A DNA stretch of 64,000 nucleotides from Psettodes erumei (taxonomy: Eukaryota; Chordata; Actinopteri; Pleuronectiformes; Psettodidae). Under the pieces are notes generated by a model. It saw only the letters and a list, made by a program, of their open reading frames with translations. It did no database searches and was not told the origin of the DNA. The translations under genes were made by a program, and so were the position numbers. Shown here one piece after another: positions 34,601-45,100 of this stretch (position 1 is the first letter of the stretch; every line of letters starts with the position of its first letter). The stretch lies in assembly GCA_016785225.1 (NCBI GenBank), contig JAFBJZ010000616.1, positions 2,469,001-2,533,000 of the forward strand, read 5' to 3'.

Positions 34601-36670
34601 ATTATAAATGCATTTTTTGTTGATTTTATCACATCAAGCAATGTATGCACATACAAACTTCAACGAGGAGACATGCCTTAAACAAGATTACATGTTCAGT
34701 TAAGTGGTTAATATTAAATGGCTGAGCTTTTGATAATCAGATGACCCACTAAGAGTGCTTATGGATTAGGTCATATCTGAAAATTCAACTGATAAACCTT
34801 CTTTGGGTTTCAAAATCATAATTATTTTCATTATTGATTAATCTGCAGATTATTATCAGAATCTGCCCAAACTCTCTGTCCAAACATCAGGCAAAAACCC
34901 GTAGATATTCAGTTTACTATCACAAAAATGCTTAAATTTAGAGATGACCATTTTTTGTCTGAAAAAAAGACTAAAATGATTAACAAAGTGACTTTCTGTT
35001 GATTTAGTTTGATCTAGTGAAGTTAGCAGCTGAAAAATCAAGGAACGTTATCACCTGTCAAACTACCCTGTAAAGTCTATAATGCCAAGTACAGTTTAGA
35101 GATTCCCAGCATTGACCACAGTGACTACACATGATACAACTATTATTTATTATACACCTGCTGAGACACTGTCTGTAGACTGTCACTTTTCCTGAACTTT
35201 ACAGCGTGGCAGCTCATTTCTAGCTCCAAATGAAATGAAAAGTATGACATCACCTGTGTTTGGATGAGCGGTTCTGCGGACTTTGAGGATCTCTTGAACA
35301 TCCCGCCAAACAGCGCTGCTTTTTGCTGAACAACGGGCGAAGAGGAGAGAAGAGCGTTTTATTTGAACCAGCATGCAGCTGAAAAATGTTGAGGATGAAA
35401 AAACTGGTGACACAGCAGTCACCTCCAGTGTGAGTGGTTAACAGAGGGTTAACATGAACCGTGAGTCAGCAGACACTGAACTGGAACAGATGCTGAGAGT
35501 GACAGCGCTTGGACAACATGAAATCAGCTTCATGTCCAGAATTCAAGCCTGGACATGAAGATGGTTTCATGTCCGGACTTGAGACCCTGATGATATTAAA
35601 TTTAGAGTGATTGTCATGTTTCTAGCTCAGAGAAAATTGATCCGATTGCTGTTCTGCCTGTTGAAGAGTCACATGAAAGGAGACACTGGGGCATTAATAG
35701 CTATAATACAAAAGCAACAGTCTGGGTAGAGAACAGATGAAAGTAAAGTAGGACCATGAAACTGTTGGATCTGTTTTTAATTTCTGCCCAACAACATTTT
35801 AAAGCCTTCACTAATGAAGAAGGTTAGCAAGGTTAGATTGCGAACCCAGTAAAAGAGGCCCCAGAAGTTACTGCTTTGTCTACATAATTTAATTTAATAG
35901 GAATTTGTCAAAAATGTGCACTACTTAAGTATAATATCAACTCTGCTGGGCCCTCCGTCCTCATTCTTGTAGCCTCGATTTGTAGAGGAATCTGGCTTTA
36001 GCACCTTCATTGATTTAGTTTACATTGTGGTAATTTATTATAAATTTGCATTTAATTATTTGTTTTTATTTTCTTCTGCGTATCAAGCAATAAACTCTGG
36101 TAGACTTGTATTATTCTATCACAGAAATCATCAGGCTGCCACCGAAGATATCTTCATTATCAATTATCTGACAATGATGACGTGTTTTCTTAAAGATTTT
36201 TTTTTTTTACCATTATCAGCAGAACAGAAACCAGCAAATATTCACACTGAGAAGTTGATGTCAGTGAAACGTGTTTTTTCCCCACATAAGTGACTAATTC
36301 ATTGATTAGTTAATTAAAGTCATCATTTCTAGGGTGTTGGCATCTGGGCAGATGATGAACCTGCCGTGCGTAACTGGGGGTGAGCAGGAGCCCCCGGACA
36401 AACCAATCCGGCCGTGACACTCACACAAACCCTGCGAACACGGGCGTTGCTTTCATTACAGCAAAACATCATCTACTCACTGCAACGTTTCCTCCATCGC
36501 ACTCCAGGTCCAAATCCAGCTTCTCGTACCGATCCTGTCAAACAGCAACCGCACGCTCTGTGTCCGTAACTCTTACTTTAATAACACGTGAAACCACATG
36601 TTGCCAAAACTTAAAATAGAGTTTGTGTCGAGGAAAAGCGACAGTTAACAGTGAACCGTGAACTCACCAT
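22486..36670 (-). CDS. ApoL-domain protein with F/S modules, NPF and PxxPxR motifs (paralogue B), complete
   Basis: Thirty-six coding exons sum to 3171 bp (1056 aa): 22486-23443, 23527-23578, 24066-24102, 24183-24260, 24861-24911, 25869-25919, 26085-26177, 26329-26385, 27405-27491, 27836-27874, 27987-28067, 28356-28415, 28516-28584, 28794-28856, 29566-29619, 30195-30266, 30376-30429, 30537-30605, 31032-31106, 31208-31258, 31366-31431, 31592-31651, 31730-31795, 31891-31962, 32344-32409, 32505-32576, 32680-32748, 32852-32923, 33419-33481, 33587-33658, 33754-33831, 34292-34360, 34459-34524, 35254-35325, 36481-36534, 36668-36670. The predicted start Met is the last codon of its exon, followed by DRYEKLDLDLECDGG; no signal peptide. 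Order: seven F/S pairs (about residues 20-340), NPF and acidic exons, PxxPxR exons, two more NPF exons, LMEWWNTVEAWEDV, then a single-exon ApoL domain (about the last 318 residues) with an acidic tail. It is a tandem duplicate of paralogue A. NPF motifs are classical EH-domain ligands, which suggests endocytic or recycling partners; that is inference. The start codon is the least certain point. Confidence 0.85.
25683..25712. repeat. (TAAA)n microsatellite
   Basis: About seven TAAA units in the intron between exons 24861-24911 and 25869-25919 of paralogue B. The rest of that roughly 960 bp intron shows nothing. Confidence 0.9.
28594..28624. repeat. (CA)n microsatellite
   Basis: About 15 CA units immediately upstream (minus-strand sense) of the acceptor of exon 28516-28584 in paralogue B. 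A TG run followed by a short pyrimidine tract at an acceptor can lower exon inclusion. Confidence 0.9.
29040..29361 (-). mobile_element. Internally deleted Tc1/mariner-like element (MITE)
   Basis: Both ends read TACTAGT. The left end continues ACATCTCAAAAAATGAGAAT. Inside, the minus strand contains CTCAGTACTTGGCTGGGGCT followed by CCTTTACCATGTATCACTGC. This matches in pattern the sub-terminal part of a Tc1-like transposon widespread in fish ('CTCAATACTTGGTCGGGGCT'). The transposase gene is wholly absent, so it is non-autonomous. It sits in an intron of paralogue B between exons 28794-28856 and 29566-29619. Confidence 0.72.
29518..29540. repeat. (CCA)n microsatellite
   Basis: About seven CCA units in the intron just downstream (minus-strand sense) of exon 29566-29619 of paralogue B. 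Confidence 0.85.
31366..35325 (-). repeat. Seven F/S exon pairs of paralogue B, three nearly identical
   Basis: F exons: 35254, 34292, 33587, 32852, 32505, 31891, 31592. S exons: 34459, 33754, 33419, 32680, 32344, 31730, 31366. They alternate strictly. The pairs at 32680/32852, 32344/32505 and 31730/31891 share almost every base (F exons all end GARTQSQ; S exons all carry DDLSAPxELSGSSDNL or a close variant) and parts of the introns, so they multiplied recently. S exon 33419 is decayed (LLVRNDNASDN). Confidence 0.9.
34816..35010. repeat. Teleost interspersed repeat, copy 2
   Basis: It contains ATTATTTTCATTATTGATTA followed by ATCTGCAGATTATTATC, then GTAGATATTCAGTTTACTATC. This is the same layout as the copy at 16706-16870. 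It lies in the intron between exons 34459-34524 and 35254-35325 of paralogue B, whose remaining sequence shows nothing else. Confidence 0.6.
36190..36330. repeat. Teleost interspersed repeat, copy 3 (partial)
   Basis: AACAGAAACCAGCAAATATTC and the end TTCATTGATTAGTTAATTA match the 3' half of the repeat family at 34816. It lies in the intron before exon 36481-36534 of paralogue B. The remainder of that intron (35326-36480) is unremarkable. Confidence 0.5.
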
Positions 36671-37100
36671 CAGCTGCTCTTCGTGTGTCCGGGATTTGAG
36701 GTCGTTATTCCGCTGCTTCACTGGCGACAGTTGTTTGTATAAAGTTAATGGCAATGTTTCGGTCCTCTGCAGAGTTTAAATCCTCGACATGATTCGTGTG
36801 TCGGTACCGACGGTTGTTGTCACCCGCTGGGATGTGAAGTTAAAGGTCCTCCCTGCTCGGTAAGAAAAAAACGAAGAAAAAAAGAAGGAAATGGCTGGAG
36901 AGGAGAGAGATCCCGCTGATCCTTGTGACTTCGGTGTGGGCTTACAAACCGGGAGATCCAGTTTTTTTGTTCTCTTTTACCTGCGTGTTGACGTCTAGGA
37001 GAGGGCGTGTCTCTCGGTCTCACCTGGCAGCAGCCGGAGAGCAGCCCCGATGCTGCTTTCACGTACTGCTCGGAAATTTCCCACAGCATCGCAACGTTTT
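36671..37100 (-). promoter_or_regulatory. 5' UTR and probable promoter of paralogue B
   Basis: A CpG-containing stretch upstream of the predicted start. A four-codon upstream ORF (ATG at 36790, stop at 36776) lies in frame before the main start. A possible acceptor (CTCTGCAG|AGG) near 36770 would give about 30 extra open codons up to the main ATG, so an upstream coding exon cannot be excluded. No TATA box is obvious. A short CAGTGGTGGAAGAA motif (about 37104-37117) may be a MITE scrap. Confidence 0.4.
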
Positions 37101-37117
37101 AGTCAGTGGTGGAAGAA

Positions 37118-37734
37118 ATGCTATGAGCATTCACTAAACCCCGTGAAGCCTGATACATTAAATAACAATCAGAAAATCACTTTTAATTCAGATGTTATAT
37201 AAGATGCACTTTGGAAGTTTTAACTTTTTAATGTTAGGTTTTAGAGCTGTTGAAAAACAATTGCAATGCTTTGGAAAAACCTGATTTTACTGCATTTAAG
37301 AGAAATCTGTAATCAAAGTTTACATTTCTAGTAGTTTTCTGGTGAAATCACTGGAATTCATTCTGAAGCAGTAGGTACAGTTTTATTTACTTAACGTGTT
37401 TTACTGCCGCTTATTGTCAACAGATAACAGAGTTGTAAAAGCATTAGATGATAAGCTGTGTTTACTTGTCTGTCATTCATCTTTCACCATTTCTCAGAGT
37501 TCCCAAATAACATGTGCCAGCAAGTGATCCTAACTCTGAGCTTTTAAATCCACTACCATATCCGAGGAATATTTTTTTTAAAAAGTCTCTCAGCCAGGTC
37601 AGAACCCCCTCACTGATGAAATTTATTAAACACGAAGAGGAAGTATTTTAGATCAAATGTGTACATAACTCACGTTTTCCCATTTAATCACTTAAAAATA
37701 TCAAAGCAAGCTACAAAGTGTCAGTTGCAAATTA
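37118..37734. other. Intergenic spacer between paralogue B and tep1
   Basis: No exon, RNA gene or complete repeat recognised. The spacer is short: two genes on the same strand lie only about 0.6 kb apart. Confidence 0.5.
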
Positions 37735-37740
37735 TTTATT
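37735..37740 (-). terminator. Poly(A) signal AATAAA of tep1
   Basis: A minus-strand AATAAA lies 340 bp after the tep1 stop codon (38077-38079). The stretch between, 37741-38076, is read as the 3' UTR. A second hexamer lies further on near 37622. Confidence 0.5.
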
Positions 37741-38076
37741 GTCAAAGAAAATGTCATGTATGGTTAGTGAACCCATTCCACTTCAAAAGTTTCATATCCC
37801 ACATTCCTATTTTTCAAATAAAAATCCAGTTTATTAGTGTTAGTTTTTCAAGTTTCTTAATCTAAACTAAAGGCACAAGTATACATGACATAAGTAGAGT
37901 ATTAGAAATACAACGTAGATGCTCAGCTGTGATATAAATATTTGAAATAATTTTTTATACATTTGCGAGTGCATTTACCGCCACTGAAGCAAACAAAGAA
38001 GCAAAAGATTCCCTTAATTTTTGGCTAGTGCAGAGATAAAGTGTTGTTTCCTCCATCCTGAATTTTGTGTGTGAGA

Positions 38077-39122
38077 TCATTCCTTCCAGGAGAGAAAGTA
38101 GAGCTTTCCCTGTCCATCACCACAAACCATTTCAGTGGGTTTTTCTGGATTCACCTCCAAAACCAGGACAGGACCTCCACACACAAACATGCCCACCTGG
38201 AGGATGGAGATAGGGAGAAGGAGAGAGAGAGAGACTTTAGTTAAGGCTGTCTCATCATTTTAGTCTGGCTTTCACCTCCGTCCTTATTAGGTCTTATGAA
38301 TTTTTAATGGGTTTTCTTTCCCAAAATGTAACATCTTATAGTGCAATAACCAGTATGGTGACATGAGGTGTCAGAAAGTCAGATTCTGAGCTGAACTCCA
38401 CTTTGACTAAATACACTGTTACTGAATTTCACCTTTGCAGGGCAGTGTGGCCTAATGAATTGGGATATATCCAGGTTTAGATACACACACAAATACTAGT
38501 GAGTTGTGTCAATTCTTTATTGGTTTTGGTAGGGAGTCACATTCTACTGTGACGAGACTTCTCCTTAAACTAGCATGTACCTGTTTCTTGGTGATTCTGT
38601 CCCACAGCTTCACTGTCCTGTCGTAGGAGGCGGAGATGATGGTACTGCCGGTGAGTCTCAGCACACTGATCCTGTCAGTGTGAGCCTGAGGGGAAAACAG
38701 CATCATCAGCATCGTTTTTTTTTTTTCATCATTGCAAGTTTAATATTGATGGGTTTTAAACCACAGTTCAGCTAAAACTTACAAGATGCCACCTCTGGCT
38801 CTGGGAAAATGTCATGTGCATTGTCTCCACTATATGATACATTTTATTATAAACTAAAAATAAAATGATGCAACAATTAATAGCTGTTGTTACAAATGCA
38901 CCTCATCTCTTTTTGTGTAAAACAAATTGTTAGACCTCACTGTTTTTATACACACAGCTACAATATGACAGTGGTGGAACAAGTACTGGGATCTCGTACT
39001 TGTAGTAGTATAAATACTGTTATATAAAATTACTCACACACAAGTAAAAGTAATGCATTAAAATTGTCATTGAGGTATAAGTACAGAAACATCATTGGCA
39101 AAATGTACTAGAAGTATTAAAT

Positions 39123-39154
<32 letters not shown>

Positions 39155-42100
39155 AATATTGATATATGTGATCTTTATATATGTGTTTATTTAATATGTG
39201 ATCTTAATCTTTAAGTGCATCACACTTTATAAACTCTTCATATGTTTTGCATATTTTCATGTAGGGGAATAAAAAGTACAGTAGCCCAGAGTGTCTCACA
39301 GGCTTTTTGCGGCTCCACGATGAAAGCTGTGGAGGCTGGTTAAACCACATGTTGCCCTTCACGTCTCCACACACCACAAGCTCTGAAAGAACATTCAACT
39401 TATTAGATGATCACAAAATAAACAAAGAAGAGCTGGCGTGTACAGAAGCGGCGGCAGCTCCTGCAACTACGGTTAGGCTTTAATTAAGAGCAGTTCGTTC
39501 AAAACTGCTGCACTGCAAACAGCATTGATGTTTGTATGAAGGGTGGCGCTCGATCGACAGATAAGTAAAGGGCAAATATTGTGATGCTCAGTAATATTTA
39601 AAGCAAAAATACCCAGCATTCCTCTGTTGCAGTCACCCATTTCCTGCTATTCTTACTGATGGTTAACAGAATACCATTGGATGACATTACTTTGGATTTG
39701 GAGGAAAGTGTGTAACTTTTCACACACATTTTGTTTTCTGATGCTGATAATTAATAGGACAAGACAATCCACAGATGAGATGCTTGTACCTCCGTCCACA
39801 GTTGCAGCCGTCATCGCCCCCCCCTCCTTCTCCTGCTCCTCTTCACAGGTCAGGCTCATTGAGCTGAAAGCTGAGTTGAGGCTGTTGTGTGGGCCCATGG
39901 CGAACTGAACAAAGAGAGGACAACTTCATAGACCAGCATTTCCTTTTTACTAAAAAAAGTGGCGTGCTGTACTTAAAGTTATTTTTTTAAAAATTGAATT
40001 TATAATTAAGATGATGGGCCAGCACAGAGGGAGGAAAAGAAAGTAAGATGGCATTTTGGTTTTTATCTAGGGAAGTTTTACTATAAAAGGCTTCTTAGCA
40101 TTGTTTCATTCTATTTTCAAAGCTAATATACCAGATTTTACTGACAGATCAAACATATTCTAAATACAGACTTCACAGGCTTTATCAGTAACAGTGTGCT
40201 TAACAAAAGTGCTGGTGTTGAGGATATGAGCTGCAGGCTCGCTGAATCTCACCAAGAATCCAACTTGTATTTTTCCCTCTTGTTCGCCTACGACCCACAT
40301 GCTTTTCTCATCGTTCCGGACCCAATCCAGAATTCGGACTTGCAAGTTCCAACTGCAAAAAGACAAATGGAAAAAGAGCTTTTAACATAGGTTTAACCTT
40401 GAGACTTAAAAAGAAACCCTCTCAGTGTAAAAGTCAAAATATCTGGAGCTCAGAGCTGAGTTGGGCTATAAGATTCAGATCAACCCAGCGTGCAGCGTTA
40501 CCTCATGACCGAGTGGTTCCAAATGTCGTCACTTTTTGAAACGTCAAACATCGTTCCGGTGTCAGAAGTGCAGATCAGGATGGAGCAGTAGGAGAGGTGG
40601 ACCACTGGGCTGCTAACTGCATACGCGGTGACCTTCACCAGGCTGGCACTGACAGAGTAAAGCCGGACTGGTTAATGTATAGCAACAAAATAATTTCACC
40701 CTATCTGATGTCTTAATTTTTCTCTCTGGAAATCCTCTTCCACGCCACTGCTGTGTTCTAATGTGGCTTCTCACCTGTGCAGGTGTTAATCTCTACCAAG
40801 TCTGACAAAATGTTAAATTTAGGTCATGGGATGATCTGAGAGATAATCTATTGATTTTGATGCATTCCTCAAATCATGTGTAATTATCAGTGCAGAGTTT
40901 GTTGTTGCTTTCTCATCTGCAAATGTAAGGCGCCAAAAGAAAACTTAAAAAATCCATATTTTGTACTTGAAGACCACTGTATTTTTCCCTTCACATTGTT
41001 TAAAGGTTAAAAACAGAATAACAAGTCCTGTGTGGCAGCTTGTAGCGTGTTGTTGTTGTTCACCTTGCTGTGCTGTGTTGCTGATTCCACACCAGCTTCC
41101 ACACGTCGACACAAGATTTTGTGTAGCTGACCGCAAACTCCTCATTTGGCATGGAGCAGATGGCCGTGATGGAGCTGTCCGAAGCCTGACGCACGCACAC
41201 ACACACAGGTACATCATGAACACAAAAACACACGTTAGATATGCTGCAAAGCCCTCGCCTCGTGCATTCCTTCACCTGCTTGCGGCCAACCACTGTGTTG
41301 CGCTGCCACAGCTCCAGCAAACCGGACGTGTAGCCGGCAAGACACAAGTCACCCTCCTGAGAGAAGCACAGAGCGGTGACGGGGCCCGGCAGGCTGACAG
41401 GACTCTCTGAGCAGAGCAGACAGAATCCAGGTTTCTACACAAACCTCAAACTAAAACCACTGCCAGAGATACAACATTTTAGTAGTTTTCTCGTGATCAC
41501 ATATCCAGTGTGAGCTATGTTCTTTCTTAATGTTATTACAGAGAGGCAGGATAAACAGTATTACTCAATGTCCATGTCCAGCATCGCAACGAACAGTCTT
41601 CAGAAACAGTGAGGAATTCTGGGACTCCTTGCTTGTGGACAACTCCATGGATCGCACCGCTGTGCCCCTGGAAGGTGCTGAAGTGCTCCATCTGCACGGA
41701 AAAAAACAAACAAAAACAGGATATGAGCGAGGAGACTGAAAAACAAAATTCTTTAGGAAGTCATGTCTGATCTGCAGCTGGACCAGAACGAGAGAGATGA
41801 GACCAAATAAGAGACAATTTGTGAATCAAGCACAACAGTTATGGAAGCTTTAAAAACAGCAAAAATGAAAATGGACAGGAGGACAAAACTGATAAACAAG
41901 AAAATGACAGAAACATCTTGATAAACTGGTAGCATTTGACTTGAAGCGACAGACCTGCAGGGGTTTCCAGAGCTGCACTGTGCCGTCATCAGATGCAGTG
42001 AAAACAGTCATGTCTTCAGGGTTGTCTTCCACGTTCTTGTCTTCAAACCAACCCAAGAATTCACAAGAAAAATGTTACTCTCAAGATAAAGCTCGCTGAC

Positions 42101-45100
42101 TTGCTGCACTGTACAATGTGAGACACAAACACAGAGGGTTTGCAGCTGACAGAGCGGTTCGTACTTGCGAGGACAGAGCAGTGGTGGATCCGCTGCTTGT
42201 GGGCAGCGATGTGGCAGATTTCCACGTTGGTTTCCCAGTTCCACACGTGCAGGGCTCCCTCTGCACAGCCGGCCACCACATACTGTCCCTGCACACGGTG
42301 TGACGAACAGCAAGTCAACACAGAAGCTCCTTAATGATGCTGAATGCTTTCTTTGTCTCGAGAAGATAGATAAATTAAGACAGTTCTACACTGTACGCAA
42401 TTGATGGAACTCTTTTAATCCAGTTAAGTGCAGCAAAAAGGCTTCGCAGGTGAAGACAAGAAGACAGGAAGACATCTTTTTCTTTTCTCTGACAGACAGC
42501 TTCTCACCAGACAGCAGACAGAGGCAAGAGGACTCCTCCAGGAGATTTCTCTGAGACACTGGCCTGCCTGCAGATCCCACAAACGGAGCCTTCCGTCGTT
42601 TGAGGAGCTAATCTGCAAGAGGCAGATGAAGGCCGATGAAGACACAGCAGGTCATAGTTGCATTTATGGGTGAAATAATCACAAAGACACACCGCGCAGT
42701 CTGGAGTCCAAACACAGCCGGTGATCCAGTCCCTGTGAGAGTGAGGGAGGGACTTAGCCAGGACGGGAGGAGACTCGTTCACGTCCCACACCATCAGGGC
42801 CTAAAACAGAGACATGCTGGGGGTTACAGCACAGCCAGCTCTGAACCAGTGGATTAGTTTAGGTAAACTGTATGTCCACCACTACTGCCTGACTACAGTC
42901 TGCCCGCCTTCAAATTTACAATGTCAAAGAAATTTAGATTTTAAGTTAAAGGAATATAATGAGTCTATTATGCGTTAATAATTTATTTCACAGAAATCAT
43001 TTGTCCCGTGCAGCAGGTAAAACACAGCCGGCATTAGATCCCTGCATTATCCATTACGTTAACGTGGTAAGTTCCACAAAGTTTGAGAGGACTCCACCTG
43101 GTCCTTTCCACCGGAGAGCAGCTGGCCTCCATCGGGGCTGAAAGCCAGACAGGTGACTCCTCCCCTGTGGCCCTTCAGCAACACCTTAGGATCCATCGAG
43201 GGGTCAACTGCCAGATCGCTCAACAGCCACAAAGCAATGGTGAAGTCATCTAATTCACAGGGAAATAATAAATCATTAACAGGAAAGGTGACTGACAAAA
43301 ATAGCTGAAAGAAACACCACATCGTGTGCACTTTACCATCAGTAACACTTACCTGAAGCCGTAACCAGGTAAGTGGAGTTTTGTGCCATTGCCAGGACGA
43401 CGCCTTGTTGCGCAGCAAACATCCCCCACATGTGCAGGCCCCCCATCGCCCCCTCATCTCCTTCCTGTCTCTTCCAGACCCTCATTCGTTTGTCGCTGCC
43501 CGCGGACACCAGCAGCTCTGGTTCGGTCCGCTCCGCGCTCAAAACCACCCACAGCAGGCACAGCACGGACACGTCAAGGCGCCTGGGGGCCCACACCATC
43601 TGACCTAAGATTAAAATAAATGTAGGCAATTGTGCATTATTAATGCAGGGTGGAGGAAGGTAAGAGAATTAAGAAAGAAAGAGAGTAGCTGACTTGGAAT
43701 AAATATATACAATAGGTTGAAGATGTACAGTATTTCCATGTTTAATGTCTCAATATCTGTTCAATGTAACCTTCATCAATATTATAAATCGATGTTATTT
43801 TTGTACCTCCACTTATTATTGACATAATCCATGTGCCTCTTTTCATGTCATCCATCCTTCTCTTCTATCAACACATCCTCTCTTTCATGGGCTTTGAAAA
43901 CCCAGTTTTGACAAACCATAATTTCATCTTCAAGAAAGAAAGGAAGTCAGTGTCATGATGAAACAGAACAGATGTCTTCACATTCAAAGGCACAAGGGAG
44001 ACAGAAAATAAGGACATAATATAGGAGTAGAAGATTGAGTGGAAAGGGTGCAAACCACAAAATCTCAAAAACATGTGACGGCACTTTAAATCAGGGATTA
44101 TTTTCAGCGCGCACATGTGCAATTTGAACATAACGCAACATAATAATATGAGTATAGCTATATACTGTAGTCAAAATGCCCTGTAAGCAGTAAAAGTTAG
44201 AGACTGAGATTAAATTGAATAAATATGATCATTGTCCTGGCACATGCACACACCTGATTCAAGACTGAAGTGTCTGATGCCTTCGCCGTGGTATCCCACA
44301 GTAGCATAGTCTCCGTTCACGGCCACACACAGCGCAGCAGGAGCTGAGTTTGCAGACTTCAGTTTCTTCTGAGGAGGCTCCTGTTCACACTGGAGAACAC
44401 ACACATCATTTGGATGGATATAAAAGATGTGTGCATTCATTTTGGGAGAAATATATTATTACCATTACCATATTATTACCATATACCATTATTCAGGATA
44501 ACATTAAAAAAATCCTCAGTTTCTTCAGCTTCACAGAAAATGACTAAATCTCCTTTAACTTAATTACACATAAAAACACACACACACACACACACTACAG
44601 CATAAACAACAGGTAACATAGATTAAGATTAAGCTTGGTGACATGAATTTAGAAAGGTAAGGTTTTGTAAGAGAGAAACGAGCGCTCACTTCTTCATTTC
44701 TTAATGTGGTGATGGAACGTCCGAGTCCTCCTGACCAGAGCTGGAGCTGTCTCACAGGAAAACAAGAACATGCAAAGAAAAAGTGGGAATGTGCTCTTCA
44801 GAGGACGCAGGTGCACATGTCCTGCACTGAAACCACAAAAGATCTGTGGATCTTATGTGCAACTTATGTACTGAAGAAATAGCTGAGGTGTTTTCATCTG
44901 AGCCTTCTTCAGAGCAGCAATGTTCATCTTCATCAATGTGCATTCAGAAGATAAACACATGTAAATGTTTGAAATTATGGACCTACAAACTCAAAATGTG
45001 TCAAAATGTGGAGAATGCTTTCGCCAGAGCTGTTTTTCTTTGCAGTTTAGTAGCAAAAGTAACTACATTATTATGATCCAGTCATTTTGGCCTGCAGGGT

